In this document: in pieces, positions 45,273 to 56,780 of the stretch | Numbering within the stretch: the first letter of the stretch is position 1 | Layout of the letters: every line of letters starts with the position of its first letter | Source: Phascolarctos cinereus | Taxonomy: Eukaryota; Chordata; Mammalia; Diprotodontia; Phascolarctidae | Assembly (NCBI RefSeq): GCF_002099425.1 | Contig: NW_018344024.1 | Span: forward strand, 9,021,001-9,085,000 | Reading direction: 5' to 3' | DNA: 64,000 bases | The notes under the pieces: generated by a model | Told to the model about the DNA's origin: nothing | The model's database searches: none | Seen by the model: only the letters and a program-made list of their open reading frames with translations | Position numbers and translations under genes: made by a program

Positions 45273-45509
45273 GGGCAGTTAAGTAGAGTACTGCAGGGCC
45301 TGGAGTCAGGAAGACTCATCTTCCTCAGTTAAAATCCAGACTCAGACACTCACTCACTGAACGACTCTGGGCAACTCACTTAACCCTATTTGCCTTGGTT
45401 TTCTCATCTGTAAAATGACGTGGAGAAGGAAATGGCAAATTACTCTAGTACTTTTCCCAAGAAAATTCCAAGTGAGGTCATGAAAAGTCAGACACAATTG
45501 CACAATAAA
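45273..45509 (+). mobile_element. RTE-tailed tRNA SINE with 12-bp TSD
   Basis: Head 'gggcagttaagtagagtac', then 'ggcctggagtcaggaagac', 'gttttctcatctgtaaaat' and the RTE-like tail 'catgaaaagtcagacacaa'. A perfect 12-bp duplication 'atttctagatct' flanks it (45261-45272 and 45510-45521), which proves retrotransposition. Confidence 0.96.
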
Positions 45510-45661
45510 ATTTCTAGATCTAGCTGACTGAACTCTTTGCCTCTCTGGTGGTTATGATGACATTTCTCAAAGACAGTGATGCCAGCTCTGATGACTGAAA
45601 ACCACATATACCAGATCCCATTAATGGCTAAATGGCTTTGGAGATCACACTCCAAACTTGT

Positions 45662-46160
45662 CAGTTAGTAAGAAGTTATTAAGCATATACTATGTATCAG
45701 GTATTGCTAAGCACTGAGGATACCAAAAAAAAAGTCAAAAACAGTCCATGCTCTCAAGAAGTTCTCAGTCTAATAGGGGAGAAAGGCAGAAACTGATATA
45801 TGCACAAGATATATATTATAGGATAAACTGGAGATAATAAACATAGAGAAGACACCAGTATTAAGAGGGATCAGGAAGGGCTTCTTGAAGAAGATGAGAT
45901 TTTAGCTGAGACTTAATGGAAGCCTGGGAATTAGGCGGGAGATAAGCAGGAAGAGATTTCCAGGCATGGGGGACAGCCAGTGAAAGAGTTGGCTTCTAGC
46001 AGACGGAGTACTTTATTCAAGGAGGCAATTGTCACTGGATCACAAAGTACATTGAGGTGAATAAGTTGTAACAAGACTGGAAAGGTAAGAGAGGGCCAGA
46101 TTATGAAGAGCTATGAACATCAAACAGGTTTTGTTTGATATTTGATTTAGAAGTAAAATT
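45662..46160 (-). mobile_element. L2 LINE 3' portion, reverse strand
   Basis: 'aagcatatactatgtatca' and 'ggtattgctaagcactgag' mark the 3' end. 'gcatgggggacagccagtg', 'tcactggatcacaaagtac' and 'gactggaaaggtaagagag' are complement L2 ORF2 text, all colinear. Confidence 0.93.
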
Positions 46161-46774
46161 GGGTAAATGAAAAATCTACTGAAATTAGTCAACTGTGTGG
46201 GAAAGAGCATAAAAGATGTCTTTTTTTTAATATTTATAATCCTTAGTGATGCATTACCAAAAATAACTACATATCCTTATTGGGACAAAGCTTTTTTTTT
46301 CCCCAGAAAAAAACCCTATACACTATAAATTCTGCTTAGATATTTTCTGAAAAATATATTAACACTACTAGGTACTTGAGGGAACTATGGGGTTTGAAGT
46401 TTACTAGGACATCTTTCTTTTGTTCTCTTCATTTTAAAGTGTGCAATATACTATCATAACAGAAAAGAGGGACATTGTCATTAATTCAAGCTAACAATGT
46501 GGTGTACTGTGTTAGGTATTTAATAACTTTTTTTTCAACAAATGGATCAATCACTGAGCATACCTTTAGTACCACTGCCTGCAACTGTTTATCCAATAGA
46601 TCTAGCTATTTGCTATACTAGCGGGGGGAGAGGTGAGGTAGGAAGTAAAGAATACAGATTATGATTTCACCACTGTACGAAACTCCCAGTGAAGAAACTC
46701 CTTGATCTGATGTAAAATCTCAACAATTAAAAAAAATGTATTAGTATTGGAGAGTTACTTGAATTTAAAAAAAA
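46161..46774. other. Single-copy stretch
   Basis: About 610 bases with nothing recognisable. Confidence 0.4.
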
Positions 46775-46870
46775 ATCACCCAGTGCCACATAATCTGTGT
46801 GTCAGATTTGGGACTTCAACTGAGGTCTTCCTGATTATGAAGCTGGATACTACACTGTGCTGCCTATGCT
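46775..46870 (-). mobile_element. CORE-SINE fragment, reverse orientation
   Basis: 'cagatttgggacttcaact', 'gaggtcttcctgattatga' and 'actacactgtgctgcctat' are the complement of the SINE head half. Confidence 0.8.
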
Positions 46871-47880
46871 GACACCATAAACACTACTGCCAACTATGAA
46901 CAAAGACATCTAAGGGTTTGTGCAATATTAACCCATATTTCATTTTCTATATAATTGTGTTTCGCCAATGGGCCAGCCTGGAGAGTTTGTGAGCATTCTA
47001 CATCAGTTTAGCAAACTTTGGGAGTACGGCTGAACTTGTCAATCAAAGAAAAAGCATGAACCAGTCTGGTAGCATGAATGAAATATAGAAATAAGCTAAC
47101 CAACAAAGGAAAAAGGGAAAAGTTATATAGCATAGTTATCAAATTTGTACATGGCAGGAAAGGAGGAATAGTTGTCACATTAGATAATACAATCAGAATC
47201 TAAAGAGATTTTGACATGCTAAAATAATGGCTTAAATCTATTGAGATGAAATTCACTTAGTCACTTCTGTGGAGCAGGGTTTTCTTCAAAAGTGAAGATT
47301 ACAATTGATTCACACTTCCTCAATCTGTGTCCATAAACATTCACAGGAGTCATTCAACTAGAGGTTTCCTCTAAATTTCTTGATATTACATGGATATTGT
47401 TGGTACACACAAAAAGCACCTGACACTTTTGATTGTAAGGATATCATCCATGTCACTTCTCCTCCATAATTGCTTGGTAACTTGGTAACTTCCTGCAACC
47501 TGTTCATACTCATCATAAGGTTTCGATGGTTTTTAGGTGACCTGCCATTTAACTTCCTCGGGAATTGTGATAGCACATATACTCCATCACCAAATAATCT
47601 TGATGTTAAGATGATAATGCTTTGTTTCAGAGAAGTTTGATGGGTGGGAGTCATTAAAAGCACCACATAATTTCCCAAAGGCAATTATACCAGTCTCTTC
47701 CTATTGAATTATAGGTTCAATTCATGACCATCAGGAATGTCTGCCCAAGATGTATATGTGTATATGCATGTGTGTCTATGCTTCTTATATATAAGGTATA
47801 TACACATATTTTGAATATTGTACATATAGAATAAGATGAAATTATTTCATTTTGTTTGATGATGTTTGTGTTTAAACATA
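46871..47880. other. Unassigned block with a 108-codon reverse frame
   Basis: No repeat family could be assigned with confidence. The reverse strand holds a 108-codon frame (47358-47684) that includes GNYVVLLMTPTHQTSLKQS and matches no protein I recognise. See the next unassigned block (48076-49019), on the same strand and separated only by a SINE, with which it may form one decayed element. Confidence 0.4.
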
Positions 47881-48069
47881 TTGTTGTTGTTGTTCAGTCA
47901 TTTCAGGTGTATCTGACTCTTTGTGAACTCATTTTGAATTTTCTTGGCACGGATAGTGGAGTGGTTTGCCATTTCCTTCTCCAGCTCATTTTACAGATGG
48001 GGAAACTGACTTGCCCAGTCTTCCTGACTCCAAGTCCAGTACTTTATCCTCTATACCACCTAGCGGCCC
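47881..48069 (-). mobile_element. RTE-tailed tRNA SINE, internally deleted, with short TSD
   Basis: Reverse-strand SINE: 'ttgttgttcagtcatttca' and 'gtatctgactctttgtgaa' are the complement of the RTE-like tail, and 'taccacctagcggccc' that of the head. Part of the middle is missing around 'gaaactgacttgcccag'. A 6-bp repeat 'aaacat' flanks it (47874-47879 and 48070-48075). Confidence 0.9.
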
Positions 48070-48075
48070 AAACAT

Positions 48076-49019
48076 GTTAATACCTTCCAATTTTTCTATT
48101 AAAGTATTCATGATATAGAGATGTGAGGCTTCTGTATGGTCTACAAGCTTTTTGGCACTTTCATCTTTTACTCTTAAGATGTGTTTTCCAATATATTTTT
48201 CAATATCCTCTCCTATGCTCAGATTTGCAGTTTAAGTTACTGAGTACTGAAGTACATAATGATTTAATGTTCTCTATAACACATGTTGGCATATAAGCTA
48301 CAATTATTTCCAAAGTAAAATTTATGCGAATGTTTGAAAGGAGCACCAAAATATTAGATGACTGAGTTTCACATGAAATGACATTTCTTCTTGCCCTTGC
48401 ATGAATGAGAAAACTATTCCCTTATTTGCTTCTCCAAAGAAAATTTGTGAGCCATCCTTCCATTCAGCTACAACTTTGTTTTGGCATCTGGCTTCATTTA
48501 GAGCAAAAATGTTAACATTAATATGATTTGGTTCCTACAATGACATATACCAAGTTACTGGTCACTGGAAAAGGAACTCTATTTCAGAATAAAACAAATG
48601 AATACTTTTAAGTGTCCAAAAAATGTAAAATCTCCATTACTTTCACATCATTTTGCCATCATCATAATAGAAGCAGATGTGTACTACACAGAATTTAAGA
48701 TACTTTTGCGTTTTTCTTTGCTTCACAGATAGCCATCACCATATAATTTATCAGGAAATAGCTGATGTACTGGTGACAAGCCTCTCTATTCTTAGCAAGA
48801 CTGGTCCTTGAAAAGCAGAAATAGTCAGCTATTGGAACTGTACTCAACATTCTAATCTAGTAGCAGCTGCCAGGGCTTGTGTTCTATTGGCATAGACTTA
48901 AAGGAGCCAGGGTCACCTCCATGCAATGATGACACATCCTTATAGGACACTTTGAAAGAAGACAACTTTACAGGAATAAATATAATACCATACTTTGAAA
49001 AATTTGTTTTCATAGAAAA
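48076..49019 (-). other. Unassigned, possible LINE endonuclease relic
   Basis: On the reverse strand near 48390-48510 one frame reads NVNIFALNEARCQNKVV and a nearby frame reads IIVAYMPTC. These loosely recall the ALSE(T/V)R and ISAYAPT motifs of RTE-type endonucleases, in the right order. Stops and frame changes are frequent. The resemblance is weak and could be chance. No reverse-transcriptase part was seen. Confidence 0.25.
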
Positions 49020-49340
49020 AGGATGGGAGGAGCATGGCTGGACAAAATTTACTGTGAAAAAAATCTGGAAGTTTTAGTAAAATATAAGCTTAACATAAGT
49101 GAACAATATGACATGATAGCCCCCCAAAAAAGCTAGTGCAAACTTGGAGTACATTACAGAAGAAATGGTGTCCAAGATAAGTTTAATCTGTAACATTGTT
49201 CTTTGTTCTGAATGTCACATTTTAGAAAGGCCTATGATTAATGGGAAAGTATCCTGAGGAATGAGACCAGCAAGCTAAGAAGACTGAAGACGATGACACA
49301 TAGAATTTTTTGAAAGAACTGAGGAAAATATATTTTAAGA
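49020..49340 (+). mobile_element. L3/CR1 LINE relic
   Basis: 'agcttaacataagtgaaca', 'atatgacatgatagcccc', 'aaaaaagctagtgcaaact' and 'gaatgtcacattttagaaa' are colinear with the CR1/L3 3' ORF region (text like 'gccaaaaaagctaatgcaat' and 'tgccacattttaggaaggac'). Very old, plus orientation. Confidence 0.75.
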
Positions 49341-49464
49341 TCGTGGGTTCATGTGATTAGCATGATAGAAGAATAATTGTTGTACACAACACTTTACAAT
49401 CTACAAAACATCAGAAAAAGTAATGGCCCTCCAGATCTAGAGAAACTAAATTTGAACCTAAAAA

Positions 49465-49737
49465 GAAAAAGGAAATATGCATTTAGTAAGCAACTACTTT
49501 GTTCCAGGCACTGTGCTAAGTGCTTTACAAATGTTAACTCATTTGATCCTCACAACCACCCTGGGAAGCAGGTGTTATTATCATCCCCACTGTACAGTTG
49601 GGGAAACATGTGCAAAGGTTAAGTGACTAGTCCAGGGTCACAAAGTTAAAAAGTGTCTTAGGCTGAATTTGAACTCAGGTCTTCTGACTCAAAACCCAGA
49701 ATTCTATCCACAGCACCATCTATCTGCCACTAGATAA
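49465..49737 (-). mobile_element. CORE-SINE, near full length, reverse orientation
   Basis: 'caggcactgtgctaagtgc', 'tgatcctcacaaccaccct', 'agtccagggtcacaaagtt', 'gaactcaggtcttctgact' and 'tccacagcaccatctatct' give the whole element in complement, including the L2-like end at the left. About 270 bases. Confidence 0.93.
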
Positions 49738-49984
49738 GAAAGCAGATAATGCACGAGATTAAAAAAAAAAAAGCTCAGGAAACATCAAAAAACCTAAATA
49801 TTTAGAGCTCCCATTCTTGCCTGCTTACTTCATTCTCCTAGCCCAGTGAGTACAAAGTGGAGACATATTAAGGGAGAGGTGGCATTGAAATTATGGATAG
49901 GTTTTAAAAAAGTAGTTAAAAAAAGAAATAGGAATTAATATTTTAAGTAAATGGGAATGGGAAAAAGTATATGAGAATAGACTT
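49738..49984. other. Single-copy stretch with A-run
   Basis: About 245 bases, including A-rich DNA at 49760-49795. Nothing recognised. Confidence 0.4.
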
Positions 49985-51385
49985 GCATCAATCTAGCATA
50001 AAGAAAAGTAATTAAAGTGATAACTGTTAATTTAAAAGAAGGGGATAAAAAACAAAAATAAATGGAGAATAATTCAAGCTTAATACACATAATCTCAAAT
50101 GAGAATGGGCTAAACAATCCAATAAAATGAAAGAAAGAAACAAAATTCGTGACATATAAGAAACAAATATAGAGACTCAAACATAATGAAATTCAGAAGC
50201 TGGAAAAAAATTTTTTCAGATGTTTCAAAAGATGCCAGGCATTGGAATTATGGCATTAATAAAGGCAAAGACAGCAAAAAGAAAAATATGGAGGGAAAGA
50301 CAAGGAAACTATAGTTTGCTTAGGAACCATAGACAAAAACAAACAAAAACCTAACACCTACAATACTCAATATATATGCATTAACTAACAACACACTTAA
50401 ATTTATGGTGGAAAAGTTAAGTGAACTGCAAAAATACGTAGACAGTAACACAATCATTGACAGAAACTTTAATATCCCTCTCTCAGAGCTGGATAAACAT
50501 GATAGAATTATTTAAAGTCAAATGCAGAATTAAACAAATAGTTGGAGAAGTCTGAATTGAAACACTAAAAAATATACATGTACATAACACATTATAAAGT
50601 ACCTCTAAAAATACAGCATATTTTAGATCATAGAGAAATTGTTAAAAATGAAAAAAGCAAAAATACTAAACATATCATTCAGAGAAAATGACACAATGGG
50701 AACTGCAATCCATATAAGGAGCAGAAGATACAGATGAAATGGTGACTAATAATAGTATACTGAATGATGGATGAGTCAAAGAAGCTGCATGGATAATTAA
50801 AAGCTACCTAAAAGAGAATGACAATGTTGAGTCAACCTACCTAAACTTTTGAGATATAGCTAAAGCTGCCATGTAGATGAATAAATTTATTGCTGAAAAC
50901 ATATAGTAACAAAATGATCCTCATAGATTTATAGAAAAATCTATCAAACTTTTAAAGAACAATTAGCACCTATGCTGTTTGTTTGTTGTTGTTGGTTTTT
51001 TTGCAAAATTGAACAAAAAAAAAACACTCTGCCAAGATACATCTAGACTGAACACGTAAACCAGGGAAGACCAAACCAAAGAAAGAAAATTCTAAAGCAA
51101 CATCAATAATGAATATTGACATAAAAAAGTCTAATAAAATTCTAGCCAAAGACTACAGCAAAGAAAAAAAAAACTACGTCCAAAAAACATACTTACTATG
51201 ATTAAATTGTATTTATGACAAGGATGCAAAAATGGTTCAACTTTTAGAAAGTAATTAACATAATTATTTATAATTGAAATGAAAACACTCCAAAATATAC
51301 AATTAAAGCAATATATTTAGAATAGAACAACATTCATTTATGCTAAAAACCCTATGGCATACATGATGTTTACTTTTGGTTTTAG
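49985..51385 (+). mobile_element. Old L1 relic, endonuclease to RT fingers
   Basis: 'gaatgggctaaacaatcca' is followed by 'ctcaatatatatgcattaa' (the YSIYA endonuclease motif region) and 'tagatcatagagaaattgt'. 'gatatagctaaagctgcca' is the WD.AKA region and 'aaggatgcaaaaatggttc' corresponds to the QGWFN region. Older and more decayed than the L1 copies at 55-58 kb. Confidence 0.75.
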
Positions 51386-51907
51386 ACAGATACTTTTTTA
51401 TAATATTAAAAAAAAGATTTCTATGCCCATAGTTTGTAGAGTTTTTAGTATAAACAAGTGTTGTAATTTGTCAAAGTCTTTTCCTGCATTTATTTAGATA
51501 ATCATGCATTTTTGTATTTTTAATCTGATTAGTTATATTGATTATTTTCCTAATCTTGAACCATCCTTGCATCCCTGACATATATACAATTTGCTTATAA
51601 TGAATTCTTTCTTGGATAAATTGTTGTTTGATATATTTTATTTAAAAATTTTGAATTGATTATCAGTAATGATCTTGGTCCATAATTCTTTCTCTCTGCC
51701 TTGTTATTCTCTATATTGGCACTATGATATTCTCATAAAAGGAAGTTGATGGAATACTTCTTCCATTTTTGAGGGGAAAAATGTAGTATCGGTATTATTT
51801 TATTTAAGTTGGATATAATTCTTCTATAAATCCATCAGGACCAAGAGGTTTTTTGTTTTTTGTTCTGTTTTGCTTTGGTTTTTAAGTAGTTCTGTCTCAT
51901 TCTGTTC

Positions 51908-52097
51908 CAGTGTTCTTAATTTTTTTGTGTATGAAACAAATTCCTATAGCAAACAGGTGAAGATTATCAAACCTGTCTGAATAATGTTTTTAAATGCACA
52001 AAATAAAATGCATAGGACTACCAAGGAAATAAATTATGTCTAAATACAGCTATCAAAAAAATTAAAAAGTTCAGAGACTTGAAATTAAGAACCCTTG
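51908..52097 (-). mobile_element. hAT-type non-autonomous DNA transposon, both ends
   Basis: The left terminus CAGTGTTCTTAATTTT and the reverse complement of the right terminus, CAAGGGTTCTTAATTT, form an inverted repeat. Internal text 'aaatgcacaaaataaaatg', 'cataggactaccaaggaaa' and 'aaatacagctatcaaaaaa' is the complement of the element at 44657-44797. Length is 190 bases. No convincing 8-bp duplication was found by eye. Confidence 0.8.
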
Positions 52098-52546
52098 ATG
52101 TAGTTCTATTTTCTTCTCTGATATTAGATTATTTAAGCTTCTTTTTGGTGTTCTTTTAGCTAGGACATTTTACAGTTTTGAAGACAATCCTCTATTTTGT
52201 GTTCTTCATTTTGTTGGCATATAATTCTATATAATAGATTCCAATAATTCTTTCTGTTGCTTTTTGTTTTATTGTGATTTTACATTTTCCTTTCTTTAAA
52301 TTTTGTGCATTAAATTTTATGCCTTTTTAAAATAAATTCAACAAAAGTTCATAATTTAAGTCTTTTCAAAGAATCAGCTTTTTGTTTTATTTCATAATCC
52401 TTTTCATTTCCTACTTATGTTTTTTGTCTAATTTTCATCATTTCCTCTGTACCTATTTTGTGTTTGTTTAATTGGTTTCCAATTTTTAATGCATATTCAG
52501 TTCGTTAATTCTCTCCTTTTGTACATTATCAATGTATGTTTTAGGG

Positions 52547-52592
<46 letters not shown>
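52547..52592. repeat. (TG)n microsatellite inside L1
   Basis: Pure TG run of about 45 bases. Confidence 0.95.
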
Positions 52593-52594
<2 letters not shown>

Positions 52595-53629
52595 ACAAAT
52601 ACACATGCATATGTACTATTTTTTTCCCTCGGAGGACCTCTTTTGCTGAAAGCCATAAACTATTTGGTTATTATCACTATCACATAATTATTAAATGTTT
52701 CTGTGATTTATTTTTTACCAACTCATTATTTAGGATTTCATTCTTTTCTTTATGCTCTTTGAACTGATTACTATTTTTATTGTATTATGGTCTATAAAAG
52801 TTGTATTAATTATTTCTGCCTTTTTGCAGGAGGTTTTACCATACCATTGTGTTCTAATACATTTTAACTTTAAATAAAACTTTCATTTATCAAAGCTTTT
52901 AATAAAACATCTCTATACTATTGAGTAGTGCCATTCATAAAGATACAAGTTTTTAGCTCCAGCTTCTCCAACAATTTGCTCAAGTCTACATTTTCCCTTT
53001 ATGTATCCTTGCTATGTTTGTCCAGTTCTGAAACAAGAATATTAAAGTCTTCTGTGATTATTGTGTTACTATCTATTTTTTTTCAATTCAATTAATTTTT
53101 TTCTTTACTCATTTTAGATGCATGACATTTTTGAACATACAGGTTTTTCGTTTTGTTTTCGTGTGTGTGTATCCTTTAAGCATAATGTAATGTTCTTGCT
53201 TATTGGTTATGTTGCAAAATTTTTATTTTGTTCTGCCTGATAACATATTAACAACCTTTGCTTTTTGAAAATCACCTAATGCATAGTATATTTTGTTCTA
53301 GCATCTCATTTTCATTCGATGTACGTCTCGCTTTTTAGATGTATCTTGTAAACAACAGATTGTGGAGTTTTGTTTTCTCATCCAATCTGTCACTCTATTT
53401 CATTTTATTATATTGTTTAATCCATTCACATTCGAAGTTAGAAGAATAAGAAATTTTTTTCCATTTTTATCTCAGCATTTTCTTTTTTTGAGTTAGTTTT
53501 GTTGTTCTTGCTGTACTCCTTTCTCTTTTAAGTTAGCACTTTCTCCCTAGGCATCTAGGGCTTTAGTGGAATCTACATTCAACATCAATCAAATGTCAAA
53601 TGTTTATTAAGTACCTACTACAGTATGTT

Positions 53630-53867
53630 CTGGGACAGCTAGGTGGCACAGTGGATAGAAGGTCAGGCTTGGAGTCAGGAAGATTCATCTTCCTGAGTTC
53701 AAATCTGGCCTCAGACACTTACTAGCGAGATCTCTCTGGGCAAGTTACTTAACCCTGTTTGCTTCAGTTCCTCATATGTAAAATGAGATGAGAAGGAGAT
53801 GATGGCAAACCACTCCAGAAGCTTTGCCAAGAAAACCCCAACACAACTGAAACAAAACACAACAACA
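53630..53867 (+). mobile_element. RTE-tailed tRNA SINE, full length, 10-bp TSD
   Basis: Head 'gggacagctaggtggcaca', 'gcttggagtcaggaagatt', 'gagttcaaatctggcctca', 'atggcaaaccactccagaa', and an end with 'ccaacacaactgaaac' and an AACAAC run. A perfect 10-bp duplication 'acagtatgtt' flanks it (53620-53629 and 53868-53877), and L2 text is continuous around it. One of the least decayed SINEs here. Confidence 0.97.
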
Positions 53868-55031
53868 ACAGTATGTTATAGGCATTGTGTTTAGCACTGT
53901 GGATAAAAGACTAAAATCTAACAGTCCTTGTTTTCAAGGAGCTCACATTCAATCAAGGAACAAAATATGTACATAAATGAGTACATAAAATGTGAAAAAA
54001 TGAATACAAGCTAAATTGGTAGGAGGGGAGCACTAGCACTGGAAGCAGGAGATCAAGAAAAGCTACATGCAAATAGTCATGCTCTAGCAGAATTTGAAGG
54101 GAAACTGGGGATTCTAAGAGATGGAGGTGATGAGAGAGTCCATTTCAGGAGCTGAATCTGCCAGTATCAAGGCACAGAAACATAAGATGGCAGGTTGTAT
54201 GTGAGGAATACCAAGGCTGGTTTGGCTGAACCATAAAATATAAGAAGTGGGGTAATGTATAATATGGTTGGAAATATTGGCTAGGTCCCAAATATAAAGG
54301 ATTTTAAAGTCAACAGAGGAGCATATATTGGATACTTTAAAAAAAATTGAAGTCCATTGAATAGGAGAGTGGTGTACTTAGGTATATCAGGAGAATCACT
54401 TCAGCAATGGGATGTGAGATAGTTTGAGAGGGGTGTTACCTGAGGCAGTGAAACCACTAAGGATGCTGTGGCAATAGTCCAGACAAGAGGAAATGAGTTC
54501 CTAAACTGAGGTAATACTGTGTCAACAGAAATAAGAGATCAGATGTGAGAGAGGTTTTGGAGGTAGAAATAGCAAAAATTGACAAATGATTGGCAATACA
54601 GGGTGAGGCACAGTGAAGAGGCAATGATATAACACCAAGGCTGCAAAGTTGGATTAGGAGATAGATAGCAGTCCCTTTGACAGAAAAAGAGAAATTCAGA
54701 AGAGGGCTCGATATAGGAGGAAAGATCCTGAGTTCTGTTTTGAGCTCAATTTTGAAACAGTCAATAGGCAATTGGAAAAGAAGCAACTGAAACTTAAGAG
54801 AGAGACTTGGAGTAGATAACATAAATTTGTAAGTCATCTGCATAGAGTTGATATTTAAACTTGAGAGCTCATGGAGTCACTGAGGAAAGAGAGTGTAGAG
54901 ATTAAATAGAATATACCTAACACAGAGCACCGCAGAATATCTGCAACAGGGGCCATGACATGTAAGATGAACCTGCAAAGGAGACTCAAGAGTAGTCTGA
55001 TTTGTAGGAAAACAAAAGAGAATAGTGTTTT

Positions 55032-55079
<48 letters not shown>
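55032..55079. repeat. (CA)n microsatellite
   Basis: Pure CA run of about 47 bases inside the reverse-strand L2. Confidence 0.95.
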
Positions 55080-55082
<3 letters not shown>

Positions 55083-55309
55083 AATCTCTGAAAGGGGAGA
55101 GTGAGCAACAATGTCAAATGATGTTCAGAAAGGAAAAAAGATGAGGGTTGTGAAAAGGTCACCATTTCAAAAATTAAGATATGACTGGTAAATTTGGAGA
55201 GAGCAGTATAAGTCAATGGTGTAACATGGCAAACAACAGAACTAATGGAATCTTAGACTGTATTAAGAGAGACATAGAATATAGAACAAGGAAGGTATTA
55301 ATACATTTA

Positions 55310-56150
55310 TATTTTCCTTGGGTCAAATTACCTCCTGAAACAAACCCAGGAACTCTATGAACACAATTACAAAACACTTTTCACACAAATAAAATCAGAT
55401 CTAAATAATTGGAAAAATATCAGTTGCTCATGGGTAGGCTGAGCTAATATAATAAAAATGACAATCCCTAAGCTAATTTACTTATTCCATGCCATACCAA
55501 ACTACCAAAAAATTATTTTATAGAGTTAGAAAAAATAAAAACTGATTCATTTGGAAGAACAAAAGATCCAGAATATCAAGGGAAGTAATGAGAAGAAATG
55601 CAGGGGAAGGTGGCCTAGCAATTCCAGATCTTAAATTGTATTATAAAGCAGCAATCATCAAAACTGTTTGGTACTGGCTAAAAAATAGAGTGGTGGATCA
55701 GTGGAATAGGTTAAATATGCAAGACACAGTAGTCAATGACTATAGTAATCTATTATTTGATAAACCCAAAGACCCCAGCTTCTGGGATAAGAACCCACTC
55801 TTTGAAAAAAACTGCTGGGAAAACTGGAAAAGAGTATGGCAGAAACTAGGCCTAGACCCAAATCTCACACCATATACCAAAATAAAGTCAAAATGGGTTC
55901 ATGGCTTAGATATAAAGGCTGATACCATAAGTAAACTGGGAGAACAAGGAAGAGTTTACCTATCAGATCTATGAAGAACAGAAGAATGTATGAGCAAACA
56001 GGAGATAGAGAACACTATGAAAAACAAAATGGATAATTTTGACTACATTAAATTGAAAAGTTTTTGAACAAACAAAGCCAATGCAACTAAAATTAGAAGG
56101 AAGATAGAAAATTGGGAAAGAATTTTTACAACCAGTCTCTCTGATAAATG
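55310..56150 (+). mobile_element. Younger L1 ORF2 fragment, post-RT region
   Basis: Colinear and little-decayed L1 ORF2. A 128-codon frame (55588-55974) reads MRRNAGEGGLAIPDLKLYYK, then AAIIKTVWYWLKNRVVDQW and KWVHGLDIKADTISKLGEQ. L1 similarity continues to 'acaaccagtctctctgata' and then stops at a GATA repeat. Truncation at the 3' side is unusual, because L1 insertions normally lose their 5' end. The 3' part was probably removed by later rearrangement. It shares about 500 bases with the L1 at 57237 at roughly 93% identity. Confidence 0.93.
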
Positions 56151-56256
56151 ATAGACAGATGGATAGACAGAAAGAAAGATTGGTAGATGATAAATAATAC
56201 ATAAATTGATGATAGGTAAATGAATGATAGCGAGATATATAGGTAGATAGATAGAT

Positions 56257-56310
<54 letters not shown>

Positions 56311-56315
56311 CAGAC
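56140..56315. repeat. (GATA)n microsatellite
   Basis: A degenerate GATA/GATG start (56145-56235) and a pure GATA run (about 56252-56308), placed exactly where the L1 stops. Confidence 0.93.
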
Positions 56316-56320
56316 AGACG

Positions 56321-56580
56321 GAAGCTAGGTGGCTCAGTGGATACAACACTTGCCTGGGAGTCAGAAGACTTGAACTCAAATATGGCCTCAGAAATATACT
56401 AGCTGTGTGACCCTGGACAAGTCACTTAACTTCTGTTTGCCTTAATTTACTGAAGAAGGAAATGGCAAACCATTCCTATGTCTTTGCCAAGAAAAAGTCA
56501 TGGGCAGTATTGGCGTGTTATGGTCCATGGGGTCATGAAGAGATGGATGTGACTGAAGGACTGAACAACAACAATAAAAT
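56321..56580 (+). mobile_element. RTE-tailed tRNA SINE, near full length
   Basis: 'aagctaggtggctcagtgg', 'cctgggagtcagaagactt', 'atggcctcagaaatatact' and 'ggcaaaccattcctatgtc' lead to the tail 'gatgtgactgaaggactga', 'acaacaacaataaaat'. It follows the GATA repeat directly. No clear duplication, because both flanks are low complexity. Confidence 0.94.
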
Positions 56581-56631
56581 AGATTGATTATAGATTTTAG
56601 ACAGATTGCTGGATAGAGATAGATAAAAAGA

Positions 56632-56777
<146 letters not shown>

Positions 56778-56780
<3 letters not shown>

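Larger units (their letters stand above)
51386..53480 (-). mobile_element. Old L1 relic, reverse strand
   Basis: Complement of L1. 'aatcttgaaccatccttgc' is the complement of the GWF.I region (51556-51574), 'aaatccatcaggaccaaga' that of the PGPDG.. region (near 51830), and 'tatattgtttaatccattc' belongs to a 5' segment typical of old L1s (near 53411). A hAT element (51908-52097) and a TG repeat (52547-52592) interrupt it. It abuts the forward L1 at about 51385. Confidence 0.72.
53580..55235 (-). mobile_element. L2 LINE, RT domain to 3' end, reverse strand
   Basis: The 3' terminus lies at the left ('tttattaagtacctactac', then 'gtgtttagcactgtggata' after the SINE). Complement L2 ORF text follows in order: 'tggcaatagtccagacaag', 'cctgagttctgttttgagc', 'gtcatctgcatagagttga' (complement of the YADD region) and 'aacaatgtcaaatgatgtt' near 55110. 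The reverse strand still has a 128-codon frame (54457-54843). A SINE (53630-53867) and a CA repeat (55032-55079) interrupt the element. At about 1.4 kb of L2 it is among the longest here. Confidence 0.93.

Noticed and set aside
45273-45509. RTE-like tail as evidence of a BovB/RTE LINE body
   Set aside because: Only the short 3' tail shared with the SINE family is present, with no endonuclease or RT text attached.
47358-47684. 108-codon reverse frame as a confident gene
   Set aside because: No recognisable domain or homolog. Kept only as an unassigned observation.
54457-54843. 128-codon reverse frame as a host exon
   Set aside because: It is decayed L2 ORF2 text in colinear L2 context.
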